Shown: in pieces, positions 31,848-40,356 of the stretch
Layout of the letters: each line of letters begins with the position of its first letter
How positions within the stretch are numbered: the stretch's first letter is position 1
From: Lysobacterales bacterium
GTDB taxonomy: Bacteria; Pseudomonadota; Gammaproteobacteria; Xanthomonadales; SZUA-36
Length of the DNA stretch: 43,372 bases
NCBI GenBank assembly: GCA_021648125.1
Contig: JAKITK010000023.1
Coordinates: forward strand, 1-43,372
Direction: 5' to 3'
Translations under genes and position numbers: made by a program
The notes under the pieces: model-generated
What the model was told of the DNA's origin: nothing
The model's input: only the letters and a program-made list of their open reading frames with translations
Databases searched by the model: none

Positions 31848-31945
31848 TTATGCGGCCTGCTTCAGTTTCATAGCAGGAACAATCCCACCGATGGCCATCT
31901 TGGGCCGGTCAATATCATCCATATCTGGCAGCAGGCACAGGACAG
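31848..31945 (-). pseudogene. C-terminal scrap of an IS transposase (integrase type)
   Basis: The minus strand reads DMDDIDRPKMAIGGIVPAM then KLKQAA and a stop at 31848, like the end of IS3/IS481-type integrases. A hairpin (CCCCCA/TGGGGG, 31818-31836) lies just beyond the stop. The rest of the element is missing. The gap to 32267 shows nothing else recognisable. Confidence 0.55.
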
Positions 31946-32267
31946 TCACTCAGTAGAAGCATTCCCGATTTTGCCACGAGTGAAAGTCAGTGATTACTCA
32001 CAAGGTAGCGAGTCAATTAACTCAAAACAATAAGCTTTTTAGCCCTTCGCAGTGATTATGTGGCTGTCCTTGATTGTTGAATTTCGGGTAAATATTTAAT
32101 ATTACTGCTGCGCATTCACTCATTATAACTAAACTCTTTAATTTAAAGCGGAAGAATAGGGGAGACTCAGCCTGTCGTCGAATCTTCCCAAACTTTCCAC
32201 TGTGTTTCAAATTTGTGATTACATATAATAATTGCAGTCTCTCTTTTCAGGTTTCTGGATAGTTTTA

Positions 32268-32768
32268 TTATTCAGCAAATACGGCCTCACGCTCTGCTTT
32301 CACAATTGCAAGGCGTTTTCTTGCGTGTTCCTCGCCCAGCTTTCGATCACCTGTTACAAGTTCAGCAATATCAGCAAGCTTAACAACACGACCGCTGCCG
32401 CCCCAAGTTCCCTCTGGTATTTGCGTTGCAAATACCCAAACACGGCCGGGGTCACGAAGCCGGCCTTTTGGTTCTGCATCTAATATCGCTTCGGTAAGTG
32501 CAGCCACTATTCCTTCGCGTCTTTTGTTATCTAGTTGCCCTTCGGGTACGGAAACTACTAACTTGTAGCGCGGTTCATCTGCACGAATACCTGCCACATA
32601 TACGGCTTCAGGCCTGTGTAAAAACACCCAGGCAATTGATCTTGCGACTTCGTTCTTTGGATCTGCGCCCTCCCATTCCAACAACAAATTAGTCAGTTTG
32701 GATATAAGCTTCTTTTCTGATTCTGGCTCAAAAGCCCCTTTCGGTATAAAGGCATCTAGCATGGGCAT
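32268..32768 (-). CDS. Tautomerase-family protein
   Basis: The 166-residue protein begins MPMLDAFIPKGAFEPESEKK; after Met removal the N-terminal Pro is the catalytic base of 4-oxalocrotonate tautomerase/MIF-fold enzymes. Two related halves are expected at this length, with SIAWVFLHRPEAVYVAG in the first and GRVWVFATQIPEGTWGGSGR in the second. AAGGAGA lies 6-8 bases before the ATG. It is divergent from an HxlR regulator, so it probably takes part in an inducible detoxification or aromatic-degradation response. Substrate unknown. Confidence 0.82.
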   Translation of the reverse strand: MPMLDAFIPKGAFEPESEKKLISKLTNLLLEWEGADPKNEVARSIAWVFLHRPEAVYVAGIRADEPRYKLVVSVPEGQLDNKRREGIVAALTEAILDAEPKGRLRDPGRVWVFATQIPEGTWGGSGRVVKLADIAELVTGDRKLGEEHARKRLAIVKAEREAVFAE

Positions 32769-32813
32769 AGTTGGTCTCCTTGATTTAGTTCGTTAAAGAA
32801 ACTAATATACTCT

Positions 32814-32838
32814 AGTAAGTTCTCTTGTGCAACTTACT
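32814..32838. promoter_or_regulatory. Putative HxlR operator in the divergent promoter region
   Basis: AGTAAGTT at 32814-32821 and AACTTACT at 32831-32838 form a perfect inverted repeat with a 9-base gap, between the tautomerase and regulator starts. Confidence 0.6.
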
Positions 32839-32862
32839 GTTCCGTTATACAATCTAACGACT

Positions 32863-33333
32863 ATGAAGCGTACTGATTTAAGCAAGCTACCCTGTTCGAT
32901 AGCTAGAACGAGTAATCTTCTCGGTGACTGGTGGACGCCACTTGTGCTACGCGAGGCTTTTTTCGGAACAAAGCGTTTCGACGAATTTATCAAACGGCTG
33001 GGTATCGGAAGGAATGTACTTACGCAACGGTTTAGCCGGTTAATTGATGAAGACATCTTCGTAAGAATCCAATATCAGGATAAGCCGCCTAGATACGAGT
33101 ACCACCTAACGGAAAAAGGGCGAGCTTTATTTGATGTGCTGGCAGCAATGATCCGATGGGGGGACGACTGGCTTGCTGAAGCTGCAGGAGCGCCTATCGA
33201 GTTGATAGATACCGCGAGTGGGAAAATAATAAAACCAATGGTTGTTGATGCAAAAACCCTAAAACCCATAGTGCAAAGAAACATTGAAGTGCGTAAGGGG
33301 CCAGGGTTTCCTAGCAATTTAAAACCCAGATGA
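32863..33333 (+). CDS. HxlR-family winged-helix regulator
   Basis: The 156-residue protein contains CSIARTSNLLGDWWTPLVLR, FGTKRFDEFIKRLGIGRNVL and RLIDEDIFVRIQYQDKPPRY, the HxlR/MarR-like winged helix with the single N-terminal cysteine (Cys11) used as a redox or electrophile switch in several members. ATG 32863 is chosen because the family starts just before the cysteine; the frame opens at 32827. It is divergent from the tautomerase gene and shares an inverted repeat with it. Confidence 0.87.
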   Translation: MKRTDLSKLPCSIARTSNLLGDWWTPLVLREAFFGTKRFDEFIKRLGIGRNVLTQRFSRLIDEDIFVRIQYQDKPPRYEYHLTEKGRALFDVLAAMIRWGDDWLAEAAGAPIELIDTASGKIIKPMVVDAKTLKPIVQRNIEVRKGPGFPSNLKPR

Positions 33334-33413
33334 AGTAGAGGCGTTTAAAAAAAACCGAGCAAAGGAGTTATTCTTTTATCTCGCAATACGAATTAATTCA
33401 TCAAGAATAAATC

Positions 33414-33725
33414 GGGGACAGACCCGAATGGCACTAAGATAAGGGGTTTTATCATGTGACCTATCAAGGACTTAACCCTTATTTAAAGCCAAAGCAGAAG
33501 GTGTTGAATCAATGCAAGAATGGCTTAACTTAGTGCCATTCGGGACAGACCCGAATGGCACTAAGTTAAGGGGTTCTATCATGTGACCTATCAACGACTT
33601 AACCCTTATTTAAAGCCAAATTAGAAGGTGTTGATTCAATGCAAGAATGGCTTAACTTAGCGCCATTCGGGTCTGTCCCCTATTCTGCTTAACTTAGCGC
33701 CATTCGGGTCTGTCCCCTATTCTAT
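33414..33725. repeat. Pair of MITE-like elements with telescoped end
   Basis: Two units of about 130-140 bp lie in tandem (33414-33543 and 33541-33680), 85-90% alike by eye. Each is bounded by GGGGACAGACCCGAATGGC and its complement GCCATTCGGGTCTGTCCCC, and they share the central end. The right end is repeated once more at 33687-33718, with further CTATTC repeats. They have no coding capacity. Confidence 0.8.
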
Positions 33726-33733
33726 TCCCTATT

Positions 33734-34996
33734 CTATTCATCTAAGCCCTCAAAAGCATATGGATTAAGGAATTGACGATGCCAAAATAAAGCACGATCG
33801 ACCTCACTCAACTGGGCTTCACTACACACTGAATCCCAATTATCTTCAATTACTGATTTCTGATGCTCAATGACTTTTCTAGCCTCTTCCTCTGATATGT
33901 GAAAATGATGAGCACCTTCCATGCAAACACGCAACTGGCTGAAACGATTTAGTCCGACCAGTAACATGCCTTGAGTAGCTTCACCACCTGCACGACCTTG
34001 AGGGCATATGTCATAGGCCGGAGTTAGGGTCAGTTCTTTGCCATCCCAAAAAGCAGCGTGATTTCTAGCGTGATCATCGGTGTTTCCGCATAGAATGTTA
34101 AATACCATGCGTGCATAAAGCTCTTTTAGTGTTTCTTTTGGCTCAGTGAAGCGCTTTCGAATTATCTCTGCAAGTTTTTCGTAACTGGCATATCTAGCCA
34201 TCATTTCATCAAGTTCTAAGATGGTCAGAGCAGAGACTATAGCTTTTCGCTTCCAACCTTCTGTCGTATATGTACGATCAAAACGCTCAACGAGTAATAC
34301 ATCCTTACCAACTGCCTGGATCAGCTTAACAGGAGCAACGTGTAAGCCTGCAATTGTAGCAAGCCTCATAGCAATGTACTCACCTTTAACCACATTGTAT
34401 GTATCATTACTCGCGGAAAATTTGGCAATAAATTTCACCTCATCATCGTCTATAAGCGCTTTAGGACGTGCACCACCAACTGCACTGCCGTGGAGAAGTG
34501 CTTGGCCTAATTCACGAGATAATGGCACACCTTTTTCTACTAGTTCAGCGGACTCCATAAGCTCTTCCAGCGGTGCGGCTTTAGATTGTCGTGGGACATA
34601 GTTTGTTGGTGATGATTGAAAGTCTAGCGCCCCAATGCGATCTGAGCCAGATTCCATTAAATAGGTAAGCAAGCTTAATTCTATCTCACTAGCAGCTTTT
34701 CCTTTCAAGCCAGTCATGCGATTAATAATAACGCGCTGTCCCCATGCATCTGGTGCGCCATCACGTATGCAACTCGGAGCGCTTAACCCGTTCAACAATG
34801 GTATGGTGCCTGGATTTAAGGATAGTTCAGGGTCATAGATAGGAATGGCCTCTTTGCGATCAAGGTAGCTTTTACCATAAGCAAAAAGCAAATTATTTCC
34901 ATCTTGTTCAAGCTTTCCTGCCACAACGGGTTCCGTCATATTTGGTAGCCATATCCAAACGTAAGCTTCTGTATATTTACTTTTAGAAGTCATCAT
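33734..34996 (-). CDS. hipA: HipA-family Ser/Thr kinase toxin
   Basis: The 420-residue protein has the HipA layout: N-terminal beta domain (AYVWIWLPNMTEPVVAGKLE), the G-x-x-P-K ATP-loop region GSAVGGARPKALIDDDEVKF with lysines for nucleotide binding, VLLVERFDRT, and the catalytic NILCGNTDDHARNHAAF with metal ligand motif YDICP. HipA kinases phosphorylate a tRNA synthetase (GltX in E. coli) and induce dormancy. It overlaps the upstream hipB by 14 bp, as in classic hipBA operons. The kinase motifs are all present, so it is likely active. The exact target is unknown. Confidence 0.92.
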   Translation of the reverse strand: MMTSKSKYTEAYVWIWLPNMTEPVVAGKLEQDGNNLLFAYGKSYLDRKEAIPIYDPELSLNPGTIPLLNGLSAPSCIRDGAPDAWGQRVIINRMTGLKGKAASEIELSLLTYLMESGSDRIGALDFQSSPTNYVPRQSKAAPLEELMESAELVEKGVPLSRELGQALLHGSAVGGARPKALIDDDEVKFIAKFSASNDTYNVVKGEYIAMRLATIAGLHVAPVKLIQAVGKDVLLVERFDRTYTTEGWKRKAIVSALTILELDEMMARYASYEKLAEIIRKRFTEPKETLKELYARMVFNILCGNTDDHARNHAAFWDGKELTLTPAYDICPQGRAGGEATQGMLLVGLNRFSQLRVCMEGAHHFHISEEEARKVIEHQKSVIEDNWDSVCSEAQLSEVDRALFWHRQFLNPYAFEGLDE

Positions 34997-35321
34997 TTAT
35001 AACCTTTGTCTTTTTATGAATGGCTTTTGGCAGAAGGGTTAGCTTGTCCTCAATATGCTTAATTTGACTAGCAAGTCTACTTGGATCGGCATCAAATAAG
35101 CTAATGCCAACAATATGAGCTGCCTCAAAAACTAAACCAACACCACATGTCATATCGCCTTGTTCGATACGTTGGACGACGTTACGTGCTATACCAGCAC
35201 GTTCTGCCAACTCTAACTCGGACATTCTATTGCTCTTGCGTTGAGCGCGGATAGTCGCACCTAGCAGACGCATAGCGTCAATGCTATAAGCAGAATATGT
35301 GCGTTTAGAAGGCTTTTTCAT
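34983..35321 (-). CDS. hipB: HipB-like antitoxin, helix-turn-helix
   Basis: This 112-residue Cro/C1-type protein contains MRLLGATIRAQRKSNRMSEL and ELAERAGIARNVVQRIEQGD. It would neutralise HipA and repress the operon. The C-terminal part (IKHEDKLTLLPKAIHKK-like) is longer than E. coli HipB's tail. It precedes and overlaps hipA. A long inverted repeat lies 63-117 bp upstream. Confidence 0.88.
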   Translation of the reverse strand: MKKPSKRTYSAYSIDAMRLLGATIRAQRKSNRMSELELAERAGIARNVVQRIEQGDMTCGVGLVFEAAHIVGISLFDADPSRLASQIKHIEDKLTLLPKAIHKKTKVINDDF

Positions 35322-35383
35322 TTTGTTATCTCTTAATTCATTTCTTAATGAAATAGTATATCAAAATAAATCAAAAATCAATT

Positions 35384-35438
35384 AAATGACCTACACAAAG
35401 ATCATAGTATGCTAAAACGACCTTTGTATAGGTCATTT
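35384..35438. promoter_or_regulatory. Inverted repeat upstream of hipBA
   Basis: AAATGACCTACACAAAG (35384-35400) and CTTTGTATAGGTCATTT (35422-35438) are complementary at 16 of 17 positions with a 21-base gap. They are a likely HipB binding pair. A smaller near-palindrome ATTTCTTAATGAAAT lies at about 35340. No gene is seen between 35322 and 35692. Confidence 0.6.
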
Positions 35439-35692
35439 TAGATCAAATCAGAGAGTCATGTTCTTTTTTAAGGGTCGACTAGTTAAATAGCCAATGTTTG
35501 ACACCTGATGGCATTATTCGGAGAGATAGCCCACGACCATCTGATGGTTGTATTCCTTCAACTTTGGTTTTGCTTGCTTAATTTCAGTATTCGTCAGTGT
35601 TACAATAGTTTATTGGGTCTTAATAGAGTTGAAAGTCGCTAAGGTGTTGATATCAAAGGCAGGGGCTATAGTCAAATCTGGTGTATGGCCGT

Positions 35693-36107
35693 TTAAGCCG
35701 TCTCCTGTAATTGATCCAGTTTTACTTCTTCCCCGTCTTTAAATTCCACACCTCTGATGACATCGGCAAGTAGCCGGTAGCCTCTCAAACGGCGCCACTT
35801 ATTCTGTGCTGTCGTCATCAGTTTCCAGGTCATCGATAAAGTTGTTTTTCGACTGCCGCAGCTTTTGGTGCGGGTCGTTCTCAACCTGACCGTAGCAAAT
35901 ACAGACTCGATCGGATTGCTAGTCCGGATATGCTGCCAGTGTACTGCTGGGAAATCATAAAAGGCTAGCATCTTTATCTTTCACCAAACACTTCATCGCT
36001 GCTGGGTATTTATCTTCAAATCTCCGCACGCAACTGCTAAACGCTTTATGCGCAGCTGTTCTGGTTTCTGCCATCCAGATATCGTGTAATGCCTCTTTAA
36101 TATGCGG
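35693..36107 (-). pseudogene. IS256-family transposase, 3' part, frameshifted
   Basis: The minus strand reads HIKEALHDIWMAETRTAAHK, FEDKYPAAMKCLVKDKDA, then in another frame AFYDFPAVHWQHIRTSNPIE, SVFATVRLRTTRTKSCGSRK and NKWRRLRGYRLLADVIRGVE. This is the C-terminal third of an IS256/MULE-type DDE transposase including the final catalytic Glu (NPIES). The frame breaks near 35965 and the first two thirds are missing. The upstream edge joins a pxpC relic. Confidence 0.82.
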
Positions 36108-36221
36108 GATGCCCAGACAAGCGGTGGTTATCCACGAATTCTGGTCGTCGATCAACATGATTTATCCGTATTGGCACAGGCAAGGCCGGGTGATGAAATT
36201 TACTTTTTCCGGGTGGGTTAG
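36108..36221 (+). pseudogene. pxpC: pxpC tail, relic 1 (5-oxoprolinase subunit C)
   Basis: The frame reads DAQTSGGYPRILVVDQHDLS and VLAQARPGDEIYFFRVG to a stop, the C-terminal end of the biotin-dependent carboxyltransferase-like protein PxpC. Only 37 codons remain. A second tail, about 85% alike in DNA, lies at 41471-41659 in the same direction. Confidence 0.8.
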
Positions 36222-36375
36222 AATGGGTTTTTATTACAATCGTGTGCAGACAGGATTTAGCTTAAGATGCAGGCTTGTCTGGGACAAAAAACCATCAAAG
36301 ATACCCACTTCGCTGAGTTAGCGTACATACCAAATGAAATGCTGCGAAAATCCGTGAATTATTAACTACGAAATT

Positions 36376-36404
36376 ATGGAAAAGGGCTTTAATACTAATT
36401 ATAC
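36376..36404 (+). repeat. IS91-family terminal relic next to the AT-rich dehydrogenase gene
   Basis: ATGGAAAAGGGCTTTAATAC followed by TAATTATAC matches the last 29 bases of IS91 copy 2 (23027-23055) with few changes. The next gene starts 10 bp later. Confidence 0.7.
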
Positions 36405-36413
36405 TCAATCATT

Positions 36414-37361
36414 ATGTGTAAAAAAATACTTTTTGTTGATACGGTTCATTCCATTTTAGAAGAGCGACTAATAAATTTAGGTTATTCTTGCGAGCATGAT
36501 TTAACCGCTCCAAAAGAACAAATTGAAGCAAAAATTGCGGATTATTTTGGTTTAGTTATTCGCAGTAGATTTACTGTTGATTCTTTTTTTTTAGATAAAG
36601 CTATAAACCTTAAATTTATTGCCCGGTCGGGTGCTGGTTTAGAAAATATTAATACCGCTTACGCAGAAAAAAAAGAAATTAAAGTGTTCAATTCTCCCGA
36701 AGGAAATATGGATGCTGTTGGCGAGCAAGCTATTGGTATGTTATTGATGCTTTTTAATCACCTTAAAAAAGGAGATGCTGAAGTAAGAAATAGCAGATGG
36801 GATAGAGAAGGAAATAGGGGCTTAGAAATTTCCGGGAAAACTGTTGCTATTATTGGTTACGGAAATATGGGGAGTGCTTTTGCTAAAAAGCTTTCAGGGT
36901 TTGATTGTAAGGTTATTGCATTTGATAAATACAAGGTTAACTACAGCTCTGAAATAATTGAAGAGGTTAAGTTAGAAGATATTTATAATACCGCAGATAT
37001 AGTAAGTATTCATTTGCCACTTTCTGAAGAAACACATCATTATGTAGATGCTGCATTTTTAGCTAACTTTCAAAAACCTATTTATGTAATTAATACGGCA
37101 AGAGGGAATAATGTTTGCACGGCCGATTTAGTAAGTGCTTTAAAGTCAGCTAAAGTTTTAGGTGCTTGTTTAGATGTGTTGGAGTACGAAACAACATCTT
37201 TTGAAATGATGAATTCTGATGAATTACCAATTGATTTTCAATACTTGGTACAATCGGATAAAGTAATTTTAAGTCCTCATGTTGCCGGATGGACTAAAGA
37301 ATCTTATATTAAATTATCAAGTTTTTTGGCCGATAAAATTGAGCTGTCATTCTCCGCTTGA
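36414..37361 (+). CDS. D-isomer-specific 2-hydroxyacid dehydrogenase
   Basis: This 315-residue enzyme is predicted to interconvert a 2-hydroxyacid and a 2-ketoacid with NAD(H). The Rossmann motif GKTVAIIGYGNMGSAF (about residues 142-157), catalytic Arg in INTARGNN, Glu in LDVLEYE and His in LSPHVAGW are all present. The gene is very AT-rich and uses AT-ending codons, unlike its neighbours, and lacks a Shine-Dalgarno site, as is common in Bacteroidota. It starts 10 bp after an IS91-type end, so capture by rolling-circle transposition is plausible. It may be a phosphoglycerate dehydrogenase relative; the substrate is uncertain. Confidence 0.88.
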   Translation: MCKKILFVDTVHSILEERLINLGYSCEHDLTAPKEQIEAKIADYFGLVIRSRFTVDSFFLDKAINLKFIARSGAGLENINTAYAEKKEIKVFNSPEGNMDAVGEQAIGMLLMLFNHLKKGDAEVRNSRWDREGNRGLEISGKTVAIIGYGNMGSAFAKKLSGFDCKVIAFDKYKVNYSSEIIEEVKLEDIYNTADIVSIHLPLSEETHHYVDAAFLANFQKPIYVINTARGNNVCTADLVSALKSAKVLGACLDVLEYETTSFEMMNSDELPIDFQYLVQSDKVILSPHVAGWTKESYIKLSSFLADKIELSFSA

Positions 37362-37380
37362 CTGGAAATTTGGAATTACA

Positions 37381-37527
37381 ATAGAAACTAAAGACTATGT
37401 CCTAGTCACCTTGTTTCTAAAGTATATTTCTGATGTTTGGCAGGACCACTAGGAGACCTATCAAAAACAATATGGAGATGATGATGGCCACATCAGGCGC
37501 AAGCTAAAACGGGAGCGTGTTGTTTTG
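37381..37527 (+). pseudogene. hsdM: Type I restriction-modification HsdM relic
   Basis: The frame reads ETKDYVLVTLFLKYISDVWQ DH, then a TAG stop at about 37459, then ETYQKQYGDDDGHIRRKLKR ERVVL. This is the N-terminal helical region of the type I methyltransferase subunit. About 48 codons remain with one stop; the SAM-binding domain is gone. It suggests that the SNF2/SWIM pair sits in a former defence locus. Confidence 0.75.
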
Positions 37528-37622
37528 ATTTATACTGTACGGCTTGTTGTTGCAGAATAACAGCTCTGCCCTTTTGTTCAGGTCTTTTTAAATTAGCAGG
37601 TACGCCGAGGAGGGGTATTGGA

Positions 37623-40310
37623 ATGAATGCCTTTGATCTTGGCCTGTTACCCTCAGGACACCTTCACTGCTTTGCATCAATAGCGGATGATACAAGCAAC
37701 AACGCAACTCAACACATGCTTATCGACGAGGCCTTTAGGCGTAGTACGGGAGAAGGCTTGTTTTTTCTGGCTGCCAGAAAAAACAGTGAGAATCTTTCAC
37801 CATCCCTGCAATATTGGCGCAGTTTTGCCTGTAAATACCTGAGTGAACGCTGCCTGCTGGCATCGACAGATCCATTAAAGCCTGATTCCATCGGGCCATT
37901 TACAGATACTGAAACCATGCCGTTGCTCCTCAGTGTGCCACCTATGCGCGGCGGTGAGTATCTTTCGGCTTCAGTATTGCAGGACATTCGATCTGCACTG
38001 GATAACTGGGTTTGTGAACAGATCCATATTTTTGGTGGGCTAGATGCATTACTTATCAAGCACGCACCTCATTGGCACCAGGTGGGTCGTGTTTGTTTCC
38101 ATTTGGCAGAGAACAAAAATGACCCGGACTATCCTTTTGCCTTCATGGCAACCTATGCCCCGGAGCTATCAGAGCAGGGCAGCATTCGTTATCAACCCCT
38201 CAGTCGAGCTCTGCAGGAGTATGCAGGGGCAAGAAACAAAAAAGCCTTGATTCGACTGCTTTCACCGATTCAGCTTGCTGCTGAAATTAGTGCTGTAGTT
38301 AAAGACCTGGTAGATACGGGTGATATCTATCATCCCTTGGCTTGGACACCAGAGGAGGCCTATCTATTTCTTAAAGATGCATCGCGCTACGAGCAGTGCG
38401 GGCTTGTGGTTCGACTGCCGGACTGGTGGAAGAAACGCCGCAGAGTGCGTGCCAGTATCACCATTGGAGAGAAAACTGGAAAAAGTTTCAACGCTGATGC
38501 ATTGCTGGATTTTAAACTGCATGTTGCCCTGGGAAGCAAACCACTCAACAAGGCTGAGCTGAAAAAATTAATGGCAGCGGGTGACGGGCTTGTTTATATG
38601 CAAGGCGAATGGGTTGAGGTAGATCAGGCGAGACTGAAAGAAGCCCTGGCTCATTGGGAAATGGTGGAAGTAGAAAGGGCAAGTAGCGGGCTCACTTTTG
38701 CCGAAGGAATGCGATTGCTGGCAGGTGCGCCTGTCGACTTGAAGGATGATGCTTTCGAGGAGAGCCGGGAGTGGTCTTTTGTGCAGCCGGGAAAATGGCT
38801 GTCCTCACAGTTACAGGCATTACGCGCGCCTGATCAATTACAAGCTATCCACCCGGGTAAAGCACTTAAAGCAACCCTGAGACCCTATCAGCAGACGGGT
38901 GTAAACTGGTTGTGGTTGCTCTCTCAGCTGGGTTTAGGTGCCTGTCTGGCGGATGATATGGGGCTGGGGAAAACCATGCAAGTTATCTCATTGTTGCTGG
39001 AGCTAAAAAAACGACGCTATGACAAACCCTCCCTGCTGGTTTTACCTGCATCGTTGTTGGGTAACTGGAAAACCGAGCTTGAACGCTTCGCTCCTTCCCT
39101 ACGCTGCCTGTTTATACATGGCTCACAGTTCAATAAAAAAAGCCTGGATGCGATGGCAGTAGAACCTGCAACATTGCAGGGGATTGATCTGGTTTTGACC
39201 ACCTATGCTACGCTTATGCGTCAAAACTGGTTACAGCAAACAGAATGGCAGCTACTGGTGCTGGATGAGGCCCAGGCAATTAAAAATCCGCAAGCTAGGC
39301 AGAGCAAAATGGTGAAGAGCGTTAAGGCTAAAAGCCGTATTGCCCTGACAGGTACGCCAGTGGAAAATAGACTGTCGGATTTATGGTCCCTGTTCGATTT
39401 TTTGAATCCGGGTTTGCTGGGTTCAGCTACACGCTTTAAAAGCTTTGTGAAGAAACTCTCTACACGGGACACCGATCAATACGCACCGCTACGAAAACTG
39501 GTAGCTCCTTACATCTTGCGTCGTCTTAAAACAGATCGAACCATTATTAGCGATTTGCCGGAAAAGACAGAAGTCGCCGCTTACTGCGGCCTAAGTAGAG
39601 TCCAGGCGGCGTTATATCAACGCGCCGTTACAGAGATGGCTGAAGCGCTTGAGAATTTTGAAGGCATAAAGCGTCGCGGTTTGGTGCTTGCTTACCTGAT
39701 GCGCTTTAAGCAGATATGCAATCACCCTTCACAACTGCTGGGGGATGATGAGTACGATCCCGAAAACAGCGGGAAATTTCAGCGTTTGGCCGAATTGTGT
39801 GAAGAGATTGCCTCACGCCAGGAAAAGTTATTGGTCTTCACCCAGTTCCGGGTAATGACAGCCCCGTTAGAAAAGTTTCTGGCACAGCAATTTGGCCGGC
39901 CAGGTCTGGTGTTGCATGGCGGCACTGCGGTTAAAAAACGGCAAAAACTGGTTGAACAATTCCAAAGTGAAGAAGGGCCACCTTTTTTTATTCTATCTCT
40001 AAAAGCCGGCGGTACAGGTCTCAATTTGACTCAGGCATCTCATGTTATTCATTTTGATCGCTGGTGGAACCCGGCAGTAGAAAACCAGGCCACAGATCGT
40101 GCTTTTCGTATTGGTCAGAAAAAAAATGTGTTGGTACACAAGTTTATCTGCCAGGGTACAGTAGAAGAGAAAATAGATGCCTTGATTAATGAAAAAAAGG
40201 CACTTGCTAATGACTTGCTTGAAGGCAGTGGCAGTGCGCTGCTTACAGAGATGGATAATAAGGCGCTGCTTGATTTAGTATCGCTTGATATTGAAAAAGC
40301 CCGAGTATAA
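37623..40310 (+). CDS. SNF2-family DEAD/DEAH helicase-like ATPase
   Basis: This 895-residue protein has an N-terminal region of about 400 residues typical of bacterial SNF2 proteins, then the ATPase: motif I LADDMGLGKTMQ (about 443-454), motif II VLDEAQAIKNP (about 543), motif III ALTGTPVENRLSDLW, motif V SLKAGGTGLNLTQASHV and motif VI DRAFRIGQ. It is expected to translocate on double-stranded DNA and remodel protein-DNA complexes. GAGGAGGGG lies about 8 bases before the ATG. A SWIM/HTH gene follows after 46 bp. Bacterial SNF2/SWIM pairs are widespread with no settled function; related SNF2 proteins occur in defence systems. Confidence 0.93.
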   Translation: MNAFDLGLLPSGHLHCFASIADDTSNNATQHMLIDEAFRRSTGEGLFFLAARKNSENLSPSLQYWRSFACKYLSERCLLASTDPLKPDSIGPFTDTETMPLLLSVPPMRGGEYLSASVLQDIRSALDNWVCEQIHIFGGLDALLIKHAPHWHQVGRVCFHLAENKNDPDYPFAFMATYAPELSEQGSIRYQPLSRALQEYAGARNKKALIRLLSPIQLAAEISAVVKDLVDTGDIYHPLAWTPEEAYLFLKDASRYEQCGLVVRLPDWWKKRRRVRASITIGEKTGKSFNADALLDFKLHVALGSKPLNKAELKKLMAAGDGLVYMQGEWVEVDQARLKEALAHWEMVEVERASSGLTFAEGMRLLAGAPVDLKDDAFEESREWSFVQPGKWLSSQLQALRAPDQLQAIHPGKALKATLRPYQQTGVNWLWLLSQLGLGACLADDMGLGKTMQVISLLLELKKRRYDKPSLLVLPASLLGNWKTELERFAPSLRCLFIHGSQFNKKSLDAMAVEPATLQGIDLVLTTYATLMRQNWLQQTEWQLLVLDEAQAIKNPQARQSKMVKSVKAKSRIALTGTPVENRLSDLWSLFDFLNPGLLGSATRFKSFVKKLSTRDTDQYAPLRKLVAPYILRRLKTDRTIISDLPEKTEVAAYCGLSRVQAALYQRAVTEMAEALENFEGIKRRGLVLAYLMRFKQICNHPSQLLGDDEYDPENSGKFQRLAELCEEIASRQEKLLVFTQFRVMTAPLEKFLAQQFGRPGLVLHGGTAVKKRQKLVEQFQSEEGPPFFILSLKAGGTGLNLTQASHVIHFDRWWNPAVENQATDRAFRIGQKKNVLVHKFICQGTVEEKIDALINEKKALANDLLEGSGSALLTEMDNKALLDLVSLDIEKARV

Positions 40311-40356
40311 TAAGGGCTTATTAGAGACTGATGATAAACCGTAGAGGTAAAGAAAA

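Noticed and set aside
35548-35742. Possible 64-residue membrane protein
   Set aside because: The end overlaps the antisense IS256 relic and no ribosome-binding site is visible; a hydrophobic stretch alone is not enough.
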